Made by a program: the position numbers and the translations under genes | Assembly (NCBI RefSeq): GCF_022095695.1 | Contig: NZ_JAIFZM010000018.1 | Span: 1-64,000 of the forward strand | From: Oceanobacillus jordanicus | GTDB lineage: Bacteria > Bacillota > Bacilli > Bacillales > Amphibacillaceae | Reading direction: 5' to 3' | DNA length: 64,000 nt | Notes under the pieces: model-generated | The model's input: only the letters and a program-made list of their open reading frames with translations | Told to the model about the DNA's origin: nothing | The model's database searches: none | Shown here: piece by piece, positions 1-8,562 of the stretch | How the letters are laid out: every line of letters begins with the position of its first letter | How positions within the stretch are numbered: position 1 is the stretch's first letter

Positions 1-69
1 ACCATTTTAAAGTGTCTATTTTCTTGACAGAAGTCCACTTTCTACTCTTCCCGCGCGACTTTCTATAAC

Positions 70-636
70 TTAAAAATCATACTCCGCTTCTTTAGCTTCG
101 CGAATTTTCGTATAGGTATCAGTTAATACGACGGTGTCTTCGACGAGTCTTTCAATTCGAAAATGGACATCATCATTGGTGATTTCTTTGCGATAAAAGT
201 CACTTTCTTCAATGAACACATAGGTTTGCACGATTTGGGCTTTCATGTATCCAAGAATCGGCTTTAATTGCTGTTCTACAATTAAGAAATGCTTTGCAGA
301 TCCAGCCGTCACAAGCATACTGACGACCTTATCTTGAAAAGCGTTTATTGGCAGTAGATCAAAGATATTTTTTAAAGTAGCCGGGATAGAAGCCTGGAAT
401 ATTGGGGTTCCTATAATCACAGCATCTGCTTCCATGATCGTTTTCGTCACATAGCCGGTATCTCCCTCATAATCAAGGTAGTTGCGCCCATCACTAAATT
501 GGATATCATAATCGGCTAGGTCGAGTAGTTCTGTCTCTATTTCTGGATACTTTTCTTGTAATTTCGTTATCGTATAATTCATAGCGGTTCTTGTTTTGGA
601 GCCAACTTTTGAGCCGGATAGTCCCACAATCTTCAT
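70..636 (-). CDS. NADPH-dependent FMN reductase family protein
   Basis: Flavodoxin-like flavin reductase of 188 residues, a normal length for the SsuE/NADPH-dependent FMN reductase family. The N-terminus MKIVGLSGSKVGSKTR carries the phosphate-binding loop for FMN, and the central GTPIFQASIPATLKNIFDLL is the second family block. It would use NAD(P)H to reduce FMN in the cytoplasm. It lies 12 bases downstream of a luciferase-like monooxygenase on the same strand, so it probably supplies FMNH2 to that enzyme as a two-component system. Family call is firm; the substrate is unknown. Confidence 0.85.
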   Translation of the reverse strand: MKIVGLSGSKVGSKTRTAMNYTITKLQEKYPEIETELLDLADYDIQFSDGRNYLDYEGDTGYVTKTIMEADAVIIGTPIFQASIPATLKNIFDLLPINAFQDKVVSMLVTAGSAKHFLIVEQQLKPILGYMKAQIVQTYVFIEESDFYRKEITNDDVHFRIERLVEDTVVLTDTYTKIREAKEAEYDF

Positions 637-648
637 CTGAATTCACCT

Positions 649-1707
649 CTATTTTTTTGCTGTATGCTTTTTGATTGCCGGAAGAATTTCTGTACCGATG
701 ATTTCAATGTTTTTACGTAGCTTATCGAACGGCATACCACCAAAATCTATTTGGGCAATATAGCGCTGATGGCCAAACATTTCATGCTGGTAAAGCATCT
801 TTTCGATGATTTGCTCTGGGCTCCCTATATTCATAATACTATGCGGGTCTGCACCTTGTGCAAAAGCTTGTTTTGGAAAGCCTTGTCCATTTGTACGCTT
901 CATACCTTCGTTAATATGTGGATACATATCCCTAAGCGCCGTTTGCATGTCTTCCGCCGCGTAAAAGAATCCAGCAGTTGCAACAGGCAGCTGGTCCGTA
1001 TCAAACCCTCGGCTTTGAGCTGCTTGGCGATACGCATCAATTGATCGTTTAAAGCTGCTTGCCGGTCCGCCTAAATGGGCTAAGAACATTGGTACACCTG
1101 CATAGCCAGCTTTAATCGCACTTGCAGGCGAACCACCGACAGCACGCCAGATTGGCAATGAGCCGTTAAGTGGGCGTGGAAGAATTTTGGCATTGTTTAA
1201 CGGAGCGCGAAACTCGCCTTCCCAGTTTACAACCTCTTCTTCATTAATTTGTCTTAATAAATCAAATTTCTCTTCAAAAAGCTCTTCATAATTGCGAACA
1301 TTATAGCCAAGTAAATCAAACAAGCCAATTCTTGATGCTCGCCCGGCAACAATCTCCGCACGCCCACCAGAAATTAGATCAATTGTAGCAAAATTCTCAT
1401 AAACACGCACGGGATCTGATGTGCTAATAATAGTCGAGGAACTGGCAATTTTTATATTCTCTGTAGCCTGGGCGATTGCTGACAAAACAACGGCATGTGC
1501 CTGGGTAGCGAAGAAGTCCTGATGACTCTCGCCGACACTAAAGAAATCAATTCCCGCCTGATCGGCCAGTTTTGCTAATTCAATAATTTCCTGTATGCGT
1601 TGCTGTGCAGGAATTCGTTTTCCTGTATGTGGGTCTGGCAGATGATCGCCGAGTGTGTAAAGCCCGAATTCCATTCCTTTGCTAGGATCTATACGATATT
1701 TTTCCAT
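649..1707 (-). CDS. LLM class flavin-dependent oxidoreductase
   Basis: A 352-residue luciferase-like monooxygenase with the family opening MEFGLYTLGDH, the segment FFSVGESHQDFF, and the central block VRVYENFATIDLISGGRAEI typical of bacterial luciferase-fold F420/FMN enzymes. It should oxidise an organic substrate with O2 and reduced FMN in the cytosol. The FMN reductase gene follows 12 bases later, and an HxlR regulator is divergent 150 bases upstream. An upstream AGGTTGAGAATGA sequence serves as ribosome site. The substrate cannot be read from the sequence; oxidative or electrophile detoxification is inferred from the neighbours. Confidence 0.88.
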   Translation of the reverse strand: MEKYRIDPSKGMEFGLYTLGDHLPDPHTGKRIPAQQRIQEIIELAKLADQAGIDFFSVGESHQDFFATQAHAVVLSAIAQATENIKIASSSTIISTSDPVRVYENFATIDLISGGRAEIVAGRASRIGLFDLLGYNVRNYEELFEEKFDLLRQINEEEVVNWEGEFRAPLNNAKILPRPLNGSLPIWRAVGGSPASAIKAGYAGVPMFLAHLGGPASSFKRSIDAYRQAAQSRGFDTDQLPVATAGFFYAAEDMQTALRDMYPHINEGMKRTNGQGFPKQAFAQGADPHSIMNIGSPEQIIEKMLYQHEMFGHQRYIAQIDFGGMPFDKLRKNIEIIGTEILPAIKKHTAKK

Positions 1708-1824
1708 TCATTCTCAACCTTTCTATCTAACATAATCTATATCTGCATTCTTTCTATTTTTCCATTATAATGCTATTGTAAGGTATAATGAATTTTTTAT
1801 GAAGTACGCACTATAAAGTGGTAT

Positions 1825-1842
1825 AGTATACAAAGGGATACT
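1825..1842. promoter_or_regulatory. candidate HxlR operator in divergent promoter region
   Basis: AGTAT-N8-ATACT is an inverted repeat directly ahead of the HxlR gene, overlapping a short palindrome GTATAGTATAC at 1821-1831. Regulators of this family bind such dyads between divergent genes. The assignment is inference from position and symmetry. Confidence 0.4.
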
Positions 1843-1857
1843 AAAGGAGCGAAAAGC

Positions 1858-2205
1858 ATGGATAAGGTACCAGAGTTATGTCGCGTTGAGGATGCACTTA
1901 GTATTTTGGTCGGAAAATGGAAGCCCATCATTCTTCTTCATTTACTGCAAAAGGGGACACAACGATTCAGTGAGCTTAAACGCAGTATGCCCGGAATAAC
2001 ACAGAAAATGTTAACAAAACAATTACGTGAGCTGGAGGAAGAGGACATTATTGAGCGGGTTGTGTATCCACAGGTCCCTCCAAAAGTAGAATATTCTATG
2101 ACGGAATATGGGAGAAGTCTAGAGCCTATCCTAGAAGCAATGCATGAATGGGGAACAAAGCATACCATCCATAAACAAGCGAAGCTCGACCAGCAAACCT
2201 CCTAA
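1858..2205 (+). CDS. HxlR family winged-helix transcriptional regulator
   Basis: A 115-residue MarR/DUF24-type repressor or activator. The core [13 protein letters not shown], recognition helix region [19 protein letters not shown] and wing [19 protein letters not shown] are diagnostic. Cys8 sits in ELCRVEDAL, the place where the redox-sensing members YodB, CatR and HypR of B. subtilis have their regulatory cysteine. The gene is divergent from the monooxygenase/reductase pair and has a good AAAGGAGC ribosome site. It probably controls that pair, possibly in response to quinones or other electrophiles; the sensing role is inferred. Confidence 0.88.
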   Translation: MDKVPELCRVEDALSILVGKWKPIILLHLLQKGTQRFSELKRSMPGITQKMLTKQLRELEEEDIIERVVYPQVPPKVEYSMTEYGRSLEPILEAMHEWGTKHTIHKQAKLDQQTS

Positions 2206-2215
2206 CTTTATATAT

Positions 2216-2257
2216 AAACGAAAAAGCTCTCCCTTTATGGAAGAGCTTTTTTCGTTT
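2216..2257. terminator. bidirectional terminator between HxlR and MFS genes
   Basis: Long stem AAACGAAAAAGCTCT / AGAGCTTTTTTCGTTT with a 10-base loop; T-rich on both strands, between convergent genes. Confidence 0.88.
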
Positions 2258-3725
2258 ACTCTGACATGCTTTCTTCATTAATCTTACGTGTCATTTCTTT
2301 TTCTTCCTTTGGTGAGCTTAGGAAAAATGCGAGTAGTAGACCAACGAATGCTAGTACGGTGCTTCCCATAAACGCCCATTCAAACCCTTGGATTTGGGCA
2401 AGCTGACCAATCGCATCTGCTGATTCATTTTCTTCTGGTGTAAACTGCTTCGCCCCAACTGTCGTCAAGGTGACAAGAATAGCTGTACCGATCGAAGCTG
2501 AGATTTGCTGCAATGTATTAGCCATTGCCGATCCATGTGCATACCATTTTGGTGGTAACTGATTTAATGCCGATGTCATAACTGGCATCAAAGCGAAAGA
2601 TAAACCAAACATCCGAATGGCATATACTGTGGACAGGTAAGCAAATGATGTTTCCATCGATAAGTTTGTGAAGAAGAAGGTCGTTACCGTAACAATGGTA
2701 AGACCCGTGATTGCTAGATACTTACCACCAAATCGATCAAACAGAATGCCTGTGATCGGAGACATAATTCCAATAACAATGGCTCCTGGTAATAGCATTA
2801 GCCCTGATTCAAGTGGGCTAAATCCAAGTGTGTTTTGCATAAATAGTGGAAGGAGTGTCTCTGCACCAATTAGAGAAATCATCACTGCCATTGTTATTAC
2901 AATCGCCAGGCTAAAGATACGGAATTTAAAAATACGGAACTCGAGAATCGGTTGTCGAAGCTTCAATTGTCTCAGTATGAACAACGTAATTAAAATTGCT
3001 CCGCCGATAATCGCAATCAGGACAGCAGCGCTTCCCCAGCCGTGCTCTGAGCCAATACTAAATCCGTAAAGAAACCCTCCAAACCCAAGTGAAGAAAGAA
3101 TAACCGATAGGACATCTAACTTTGGTTTGCCAAGATCCGTCACATTTTTGAGGAAAAGTGCTGCCAAGATTATGGTAACCACCACTATTGGTAGTACAGT
3201 GAGGAACAGTGCCCGCCACTCGAAGTGTTCCAGTAGCCATCCGGATAAGGTAGGTCCGATTGCAGGTCCGAACGCAATGACAATACCAATCAATCCCATT
3301 GTTGTTCCACGTTTCTCTACTGGAATAATCGCCAGCAATACTGTCATTAAGAGTGGCAGCATTATCCCAGAGCCAGATGCTTGAATAACCCTCCCTAACA
3401 GTAGTACAGGGAAAACAGGAGCAAGCGCTGCAGTCAATGTTCCTATTCCGAATAGACTGATTGCTGTTAAGAACAGCCCGCGGGTCGTAAATCGTTCAAT
3501 AAAGTAAGCTGAAATCGGGATCATAATCCCATTCACCATAAGAAATGCTGTTGTCAGCCATTGAACCTGAGCTTGTGATATTTGAAACGCATGCTGGATC
3601 GTTGGAAGTGCTGTCGCTAAAAGCGTTTCATTAATAATCCCCATAAATGCGCCAACTAGCAATGCTATAATCATTGCAATTTTTTGGCCTTTAGGCAGAT
3701 TAAATGAATTCGCAGATGTAGCCAT
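2256..3725 (-). CDS. DHA2-type MFS multidrug exporter (14 TM)
   Basis: Proton-driven exporter of the EmrB/QacA (DHA2) branch, 489 residues with about 14 hydrophobic segments. Motif A-like and antiporter motif C regions are visible (GRVIQASGSGIMLPLLMTVL; GIVIAFGPAIGPTLSGWLLE). The frame is open 32 codons further upstream, but the start at 3725 (MATSANSFNLPKGQK) is chosen because GAAGGAGAGG precedes it. It ends inside the shared terminator with the HxlR gene. The C-terminal tail is charged and cytoplasmic. Substrate unknown; linkage to the HxlR regulon is only positional. Confidence 0.88.
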   Translation of the reverse strand: MATSANSFNLPKGQKIAMIIALLVGAFMGIINETLLATALPTIQHAFQISQAQVQWLTTAFLMVNGIMIPISAYFIERFTTRGLFLTAISLFGIGTLTAALAPVFPVLLLGRVIQASGSGIMLPLLMTVLLAIIPVEKRGTTMGLIGIVIAFGPAIGPTLSGWLLEHFEWRALFLTVLPIVVVTIILAALFLKNVTDLGKPKLDVLSVILSSLGFGGFLYGFSIGSEHGWGSAAVLIAIIGGAILITLFILRQLKLRQPILEFRIFKFRIFSLAIVITMAVMISLIGAETLLPLFMQNTLGFSPLESGLMLLPGAIVIGIMSPITGILFDRFGGKYLAITGLTIVTVTTFFFTNLSMETSFAYLSTVYAIRMFGLSFALMPVMTSALNQLPPKWYAHGSAMANTLQQISASIGTAILVTLTTVGAKQFTPEENESADAIGQLAQIQGFEWAFMGSTVLAFVGLLLAFFLSSPKEEKEMTRKINEESMSE

Positions 3726-3927
3726 ATATATCCTCTCCTTCTTTCTATCTTTGTTAATCGTGGGTTTTTTATGTAAAAACCTAAGACATCTCTTTACTAT
3801 ATCGGATACTTTCGCTTTCAAACAATTAATGTGCCTGTAATTTTTATTAATTTTTGTTTATAATTGAATATTTTGACATAGTGGTATAATAAAGGTGCTT
3901 ACCATAAAAAGAAGAAGGAGATACAGG

Positions 3928-4296
3928 ATGAAATATTATATTGCATCAAGCTTTCAAAACAAAGAAAATGTCCAAGCTGTCAGTCAGTATCTTTTCTCTA
4001 AAGGACATGTGAATACATACGATTGGACTTTAAATGAACGTGCAAACACTGTTGACCAACTTGAAAGGATTGGCACATTAGAAAAACAGGCAGTGGCAGA
4101 CTGTGACCTATTTATTCTGTATTTACCGGGTGGGAAGGGTAGCCATGTTGAACTTGGTTTGGCATTAGCCTATGGTAAAAAAGTTATTATCTACAGGGAA
4201 AAGGCGTTTTCACCAGAAGAAGCATCGAGTTTTTATTACGTTGAGGGTGTGAACCATGTTTTTGGGGACTTGGAGAAGCTATTTAAGTTATTTTGA
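3928..4296 (+). CDS. nucleoside 2-deoxyribosyltransferase-like protein
   Basis: A 122-residue protein with the fold signature of the nucleoside 2-deoxyribosyltransferase family: MKYYIASSFQNKENV at the N-terminus, the acidic segment ADCDLFILYLPGGKGSHVEL, and GLALAYGKKVIIY. The glutamate in HVELG is where the family nucleophile lies. Start chosen at 3928, 8 bases after AGAAGGAGAT; the frame opens 11 codons earlier without a ribosome site. A -10-like TATAAT is at 3886-3891. Bacilli carry this as a small conserved protein of unproven role; enzymatic activity on nucleosides is a family inference. Confidence 0.7.
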   Translation: MKYYIASSFQNKENVQAVSQYLFSKGHVNTYDWTLNERANTVDQLERIGTLEKQAVADCDLFILYLPGGKGSHVELGLALAYGKKVIIYREKAFSPEEASSFYYVEGVNHVFGDLEKLFKLF

Positions 4297-4350
4297 CTTT
4301 CTAAGAAACTATATTAAGCAGGCAGATATAAAAAGAAAGGGGTGATCCTA

Positions 4351-5157
4351 TTGCATCGAATTTTGACACCATCTCTCGTTCAGAAGATAGAGAAAATGGA
4401 GGTAGCAGTACTTGATTCCCGACTGAAAGCAATTCAAGGAATTCAGGGAAACCCCATGCGGGTAGAGATGGAGCTGTTTGGGAAGGCGGTAGCGTTTACT
4501 GCTAAGCAAATCCCTGGTCCTGCGTTTAACACAGTGAGGGGGCTTCACGGAAAGGATATAGATAAGATAGACGAAATTATTTCCTTTTTTCAGGAGAGAA
4601 AAATCCCTGCCCAATTCGAGCTAACGCCAGCTTCTGTATCTGAGGAGCTATTAAACTTGTTAACGGAAAGGGGATATAGCCAGATTCGATTTCATACTAC
4701 ACTCTACGGAGCCTGTGAGGAATCTTTTCCCGTGTATCATCCTGAAGTGGCCATACATAAACTCGCTAAAAATGACTTCCATACGTTTGCAGACATTTAC
4801 ACGAAAGCCTTTCAAATGCCTGTTTTTTTAAAAGATGCAGTCGCACAAAATAATGCTGTTTTATACGGGAAAACAGGCTGGAGCTTCTACCTTGCTACTA
4901 TCGGACAAGAGCCTGCAGGTATTGGGGTACTGTTTATCCAGGATGGAATTGCCGAGATGGCGGCGGCAGCTACGTTACCAGAATTCCGTAATAAAGGGGT
5001 ACACCAGGCACTACTTCAAGAACGGATTAAACACGCATTGGAGGCAAATTGCCACCTGCTAGTCGGAGAGGCAGCCTACCTGAGCACAAGCCAGCGGAAT
5101 ATGGAAAGAGCCGGGATGAGACTTGCCTACACAAAGGCAATTTGGCGGAAAAGTTAA
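4351..5157 (+). CDS. GNAT family N-acetyltransferase
   Basis: About 268 residues; the C-terminal half is a GNAT fold with the acetyl-CoA loop around LPEFRNKGVHQALLQERIKHAL (pattern R-N-K-G-x-H/G). The N-terminal half (about 110 residues) resembles a degenerate GNAT-like domain seen in two-domain bacillar acetyltransferases. Start: TTG at 4351 is preferred because AAAGGGGTGAT (4336-4346) is a near-perfect ribosome site with 4-base spacing; a GTG at 4342 lies inside that site. Substrate unknown. It follows the deoxyribosyltransferase-like gene by about 55 bases and could be cotranscribed. Confidence 0.8.
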   Translation: MHRILTPSLVQKIEKMEVAVLDSRLKAIQGIQGNPMRVEMELFGKAVAFTAKQIPGPAFNTVRGLHGKDIDKIDEIISFFQERKIPAQFELTPASVSEELLNLLTERGYSQIRFHTTLYGACEESFPVYHPEVAIHKLAKNDFHTFADIYTKAFQMPVFLKDAVAQNNAVLYGKTGWSFYLATIGQEPAGIGVLFIQDGIAEMAAAATLPEFRNKGVHQALLQERIKHALEANCHLLVGEAAYLSTSQRNMERAGMRLAYTKAIWRKS

Positions 5158-5301
5158 GATAGAGAAGTATTTTTAAACTGAAGTATCTCAACATTCTTTT
5201 CTATATGCTTTAATTATCCACCACCTTTTTTCGAGGAACTTCTTCAACAAATAGTAACCCGCAAATTCATCAACATTGTCTAAACAGCAATGAGACATTT
5301 T

Positions 5302-5328
5302 AGCAGGAGTTCTCTCCTGCTTTTTGTT
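5302..5328 (+). terminator. rho-independent terminator after GNAT gene
   Basis: Stem AGCAGGAG / CTCCTGCT with a 4-base loop followed by TTTTTGTT. Confidence 0.85.
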
Positions 5329-5348
5329 ATTATGTCATATTCATAAAG

Positions 5349-5379
5349 ATGAAGCCAAACAACTAAAACGTGCGTCTAA
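5349..5379 (+). promoter_or_regulatory. candidate ECF-type promoter of the sigma gene
   Basis: TGAAGCC (-35-like) and CGTCTAA (-10-like) are separated by about 17 bases and lie about 35 bases ahead of the sigma-factor start. CGTC in the -10 is typical of ECF promoters in bacilli, so autoregulation is plausible. The -35 deviates from the TGAAAC consensus. Confidence 0.35.
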
Positions 5380-5410
5380 TAAGTAAAATACATTAAGGAA
5401 ATGTAGGTGA

Positions 5411-5935
5411 GTGACAATTATTGACTTAGTTTATAAAGCACAAAAAGGCAATGAAGAGTCTTTTTTATCACTATTTCAAAAGTACGAAAAAGACATTTAT
5501 CGGATGGCATATTTGTATGTGAAAAATAAGGAAGATGCCCTTGATGTTGTTCAAGAAACTGCTTATCGTGCGTTTAAAAAAATTAACACCTTGAAGAATC
5601 CGGAGTTTTTTAAGACTTGGTTAATAAAGATAGCAAAAAGTTGTGCAACTGATGTCCTAAGGAAAAAAAAGAAGGTAATTCACTTAAATCTTGAACAAAA
5701 AGATTTTATTGAGTCAGATGATCATGATCTACCTCTTTCGTTAACCCTACAAGATTTACTAGATACTTTAGATGAACGCGAAAAAAGTATAATACTTTTG
5801 AAGTTTTATTACGGTTATACCCTTAAAGAGATTTCAAAGATCGAGGAATTGCCACTGGGAACAGTAAAATCGGTTTTATATCGTACATTAGCTAAGCTTG
5901 AAAAAAAGGTTAGAAAGGTTGATATGTATGAGTAA
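5411..5935 (+). CDS. ECF-type RNA polymerase sigma factor
   Basis: A 174-residue sigma-70 family protein with only regions 2 and 4. Region 2 includes DIYRMAYLYVKNKEDALDVV followed by FKTWLIKIAKSCATDVLRKK; region 4 includes LDEREKSIILLKFYYGYTLK and the helix-turn-helix LPLGTVKSVLYRTLAKLEKK. The start is GTG with AAGGAA nine bases upstream. It overlaps the next gene by 8 bases, the usual layout of a sigma factor and its anti-sigma. It resembles the SigV/SigW/YlaC-like group; the inducing signal is not visible. Confidence 0.88.
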   Translation: MTIIDLVYKAQKGNEESFLSLFQKYEKDIYRMAYLYVKNKEDALDVVQETAYRAFKKINTLKNPEFFKTWLIKIAKSCATDVLRKKKKVIHLNLEQKDFIESDDHDLPLSLTLQDLLDTLDEREKSIILLKFYYGYTLKEISKIEELPLGTVKSVLYRTLAKLEKKVRKVDMYE

Positions 5936-7061
5936 TAAAGTAAAACGTGAGTTAGAAAAAATTGAAATCCCAGAGGAATTGCATAATAGGGCAAAATTAG
6001 GGGTCATGCAAGCTAAAAAAGAGAGCGAAAAGAAAAATCAAATAGCTGATAACCAGATTCCCACTAGTCCTCTAAATAAAAAGGTCGCTTATTATAAACG
6101 AATTTTGATTGTCGCAGCAATTTGTTTGACTATTGTTTCGACATTAACTTTCACACCCGCATTAGCAGCTATACAAGAGGTATATAATAAAATATTTACC
6201 AGCGAGCATATTGATGATACAGGTGTTAGAATGGCAGTTATATCAGGAAAAGGGCAAGCACTTGATCAAACATTCTACGATAAAAAATATGACATAACTG
6301 TCCACTTTGACAGAGTCTTGACGGATGATAAGGAGACAAAACTCTTACTTACCTATCAGAGCGAAGAAACAAATCTAGAAAATCATTATATTGACCTTTT
6401 TGAGGGAGTAAGTTCAATTAATTTAATAGTTGAAAGTGGACAAAAAGTACCTTTAGATAATGTTGGTTGGGGAAGCAGCTATTACGATAGCAAGGAAAAT
6501 AAAATAACGGAAGCTTTATCCTTTGCTTCAATTAAAGAATATGCAGATCAAGAAATTCGTTTAGAAATCGAAAATTTAACAATCTGGAATGACAGTGGAA
6601 TGGAGAGTTTACAAACGACATGGCCTCTAGAATTCAAACTCAAACCATCTGCTGTCTCGGATAGAGAAACAGTGGAAGTAAATAAAGAATTTACTTTTAA
6701 AGGAGAAACATACAACATTAAGCAAGTTGAGTTTTCAGATCTTGAAACACGAGTTGTGGTGACTGGATCTGATACAAAGCTCCTTACAGATGAAAGTGGC
6801 ATGCAATACAGGGTAATGAGCAAGTTGGAACATCAATTCCTTAATGCAAGGAAAAATAGTAAAGAGTATGGTTACAGTGTTGATGACGAAAAATCTGGTG
6901 TGTTTTTGCAATCAGCAAATGAAAAGATAGATCCAATTTTTAGTAAAGGTGAAGTAGAGGGTGCCGAGGACGAATATGTGATGACCTTCGCTCCGGTTGA
7001 AGATCGCCAAGGCTCCATTCTTAAAGTTGGTGAAGAAATTAAAATCCCATTAACTAAGTAA
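5928..7061 (+). CDS. membrane anti-sigma factor, DUF4179/DUF5643-type
   Basis: About 377 residues. A short cytoplasmic N-terminus (about residues 1-50) is followed by one membrane segment (ILIVAAICLTIVSTLTF, about residues 53-70) and a large extracellular part. The region just after the membrane segment (EVYNKIFTSEHIDDTGVR) and the later beta-rich part match the pattern of DUF4179 and its C-terminal DUF5643-like partner, found on anti-sigma proteins. ATG at 5928 overlaps the sigma gene and has AGAAAGG upstream; an earlier in-frame ATG at 5898 has none. It should hold the sigma factor at the membrane until an envelope signal releases it. Confidence 0.75.
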   Translation: MSNKVKRELEKIEIPEELHNRAKLGVMQAKKESEKKNQIADNQIPTSPLNKKVAYYKRILIVAAICLTIVSTLTFTPALAAIQEVYNKIFTSEHIDDTGVRMAVISGKGQALDQTFYDKKYDITVHFDRVLTDDKETKLLLTYQSEETNLENHYIDLFEGVSSINLIVESGQKVPLDNVGWGSSYYDSKENKITEALSFASIKEYADQEIRLEIENLTIWNDSGMESLQTTWPLEFKLKPSAVSDRETVEVNKEFTFKGETYNIKQVEFSDLETRVVVTGSDTKLLTDESGMQYRVMSKLEHQFLNARKNSKEYGYSVDDEKSGVFLQSANEKIDPIFSKGEVEGAEDEYVMTFAPVEDRQGSILKVGEEIKIPLTK

Positions 7062-7143
7062 ATACACACGGATACTGTAAAAGTGCACACTTTCATTCCT
7101 AATTAAAATTAAGGATCTCTTTTGGACCTTAATTGTGCCGATC

Positions 7144-7266
7144 CTCATTAAAAAAATCGCTCGTCCTTTAGCGAATGTGAAAGTTTTTCTGATACTTGGC
7201 ACCTCGAAATTTTAACTGCGTGGATGTTGCTTCCTTACTAAAATCTTATACTTCCTAACGTGTAAA
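7144..7266 (-). repeat. dispersed repeat family B, copy 1
   Basis: Read on the minus strand it begins ACACGTTAGGAAGTATAA, then an ATTTTA...TTAAAATTT arm pair, CCAAGTAT, and a hairpin CATTCGC...GCGA. It is shared with 32808-32887, 34358-34420, 47811-47945 and 55973-56100. Here the flanking genes are on the plus strand, yet the element keeps minus orientation. Confidence 0.75.
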
Positions 7267-7311
7267 AAATAACCATCCCAGCCTAGCAAGCTAATTAAGT
7301 GGTGGTTATTT
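7267..7311 (-). terminator. terminator-like hairpin abutting repeat B1
   Basis: AAATAACCA / TGGTTATTT arms with a long imperfect interior; minus-strand reading ends in TTTTTT and runs straight into repeat B1. Confidence 0.5.
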
Positions 7312-7355
7312 TATCATCTTATTAGTGAGCTGCCCCCTTGAAGGGCTACTGCACT

Positions 7356-7394
7356 TAACCGTTTGGTGTTACAGCACCAAGCGGTTATTTTTTT
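7356..7394 (+). terminator. terminator after the sigma/anti-sigma operon
   Basis: TAACCGTTTGGTG / CACCAAGCGGTTA stem followed by TTTTTTT. Confidence 0.82.
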
Positions 7395-7630
7395 ATATAT
7401 TAAGTATATCCTACTTTACCACTTTTACTAGATTATCATTATAACTTGAAATAATCTCATTCTTTTCGGGGATTACGCAAATTCAATTTGGCAGTAGATA
7501 AAGGTGTTTTTAAGGGAATTTTTTTAATATTAATCGTAAGCGCTATCTCATGTTTTCTTCTCACCATAGGGTGGAATAGACTATTGTGACGCAAAAAGTA
7601 ATGTATTTAATCAAGGAGGTAATGTCACTT

Positions 7631-8497
7631 ATGGATCCGAAAGAGATGCAAAAGGGTAGTACCCCTAGACAAAAACAAGAGAAACAACCAGGTATTGAGT
7701 CAAAAATGAACCCATTACCGGCACAGCCAACTGAATATAAAGGCTCAGAAAAACTGAAAGGAAAAAGCGCCTTAATTACAGGCGGCGACAGCGGGATCGG
7801 ACGCGCTGTAGCAATGCTTTACGCGAAGGAAGGGGCAAATGTTGCCATTTCTTATCTTGATGAGCATGACGATGCAGAAGTAACGAAAAAAGCAGTTGAA
7901 GCAGAAGGTGTAAAATGCCTGCTACTTCCTGGGGACATTAAAGATGCCGCTCATTGTAGAGATCTCGTACAAAAAACAGTTGATGAATTTGGCAAATTGA
8001 ACATTCTCGTAAATAATGCAGCAATCCAATTTGTTCGAGAAAATATTGAAGATATTTCAGATGAACAATTTGAAGAGACATTCCAAGTCAATTTCTTCTC
8101 CCAATTTTATTTAACAAAAGCGGCAGTGCCTCATATGCAGGAAGGCGATTCTATTATTAGTACTTCTTCCATTAACGCATATCGAGGGAACCCAATCTTT
8201 ATGGACTATTCCGCAACTAAAGGCGCTATCACGGCATTTACTCGAAGCATTGCCCAAAGCCTTGCGAAGAGAGGAATCCGTGCCAATGCAGTAGCACCAG
8301 GCCCTGTATGGACCCCACTTATTCCATCTTCCTTTGATGAAGATGGCGTAGAAGGGTTCGGACAAGACACGTTAATGGGCCGACCTGGCCAACCATCTGA
8401 ACACGCAATGCCATATGTACTACTGGCTTCAGATGAAGGTTCTTATATCACAGGACAAGCTATCCATGTTAATGGTGGCGCTTGGACCTCATCTTAA
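7631..8497 (+). CDS. SDR family oxidoreductase, general-stress type
   Basis: NAD(P)-dependent short-chain dehydrogenase of 288 residues with the 45-residue N-terminal extension of the B. subtilis YdaD/YhxC stress proteins. The nucleotide loop is ITGGDSGIGRAVA, then NNAA in NILVNNAAIQ, and the catalytic Ser-Tyr-Lys set appears in STSSINAYRG and DYSATKGAI. Start at 7631 (MDPKEMQKG) follows AAGGAGGTAATG; the in-frame ATG at 7622 is too close to that site. The physiological substrate is unknown; in relatives the gene is induced by general stress. Confidence 0.88.
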   Translation: MDPKEMQKGSTPRQKQEKQPGIESKMNPLPAQPTEYKGSEKLKGKSALITGGDSGIGRAVAMLYAKEGANVAISYLDEHDDAEVTKKAVEAEGVKCLLLPGDIKDAAHCRDLVQKTVDEFGKLNILVNNAAIQFVRENIEDISDEQFEETFQVNFFSQFYLTKAAVPHMQEGDSIISTSSINAYRGNPIFMDYSATKGAITAFTRSIAQSLAKRGIRANAVAPGPVWTPLIPSSFDEDGVEGFGQDTLMGRPGQPSEHAMPYVLLASDEGSYITGQAIHVNGGAWTSS

Positions 8498-8524
8498 GAC
8501 GTAGCCACTTAAATAGAATGATGA

Positions 8525-8562
8525 AAGTGCAGGGATTCTTTACGGCTCCCTGCACTTTTTAT
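8525..8562. terminator. bidirectional terminator between SDR and GNAT genes
   Basis: AAAGTGCAGGGA / TCCCTGCACTTT with T-runs on both strands, between convergent genes. Confidence 0.88.

Larger units (their letters stand above)
7062..7630. other. gene-free stretch with repeat B1 and two hairpins
   Basis: No coding region is supported here. It holds the B-family repeat (7144-7266), an imperfect hairpin at 7267-7311 and the terminator at 7356-7394. The segment 7395-7600 is AT-rich and presumably carries the promoter of the short-chain dehydrogenase gene. Confidence 0.6.

Noticed and set aside
3726-3821. Longer N-terminus for the MFS exporter
   Set aside because: The 32 extra residues are basic, lack a ribosome site, and the GAAGGAGAGG motif fixes the start at 3725.
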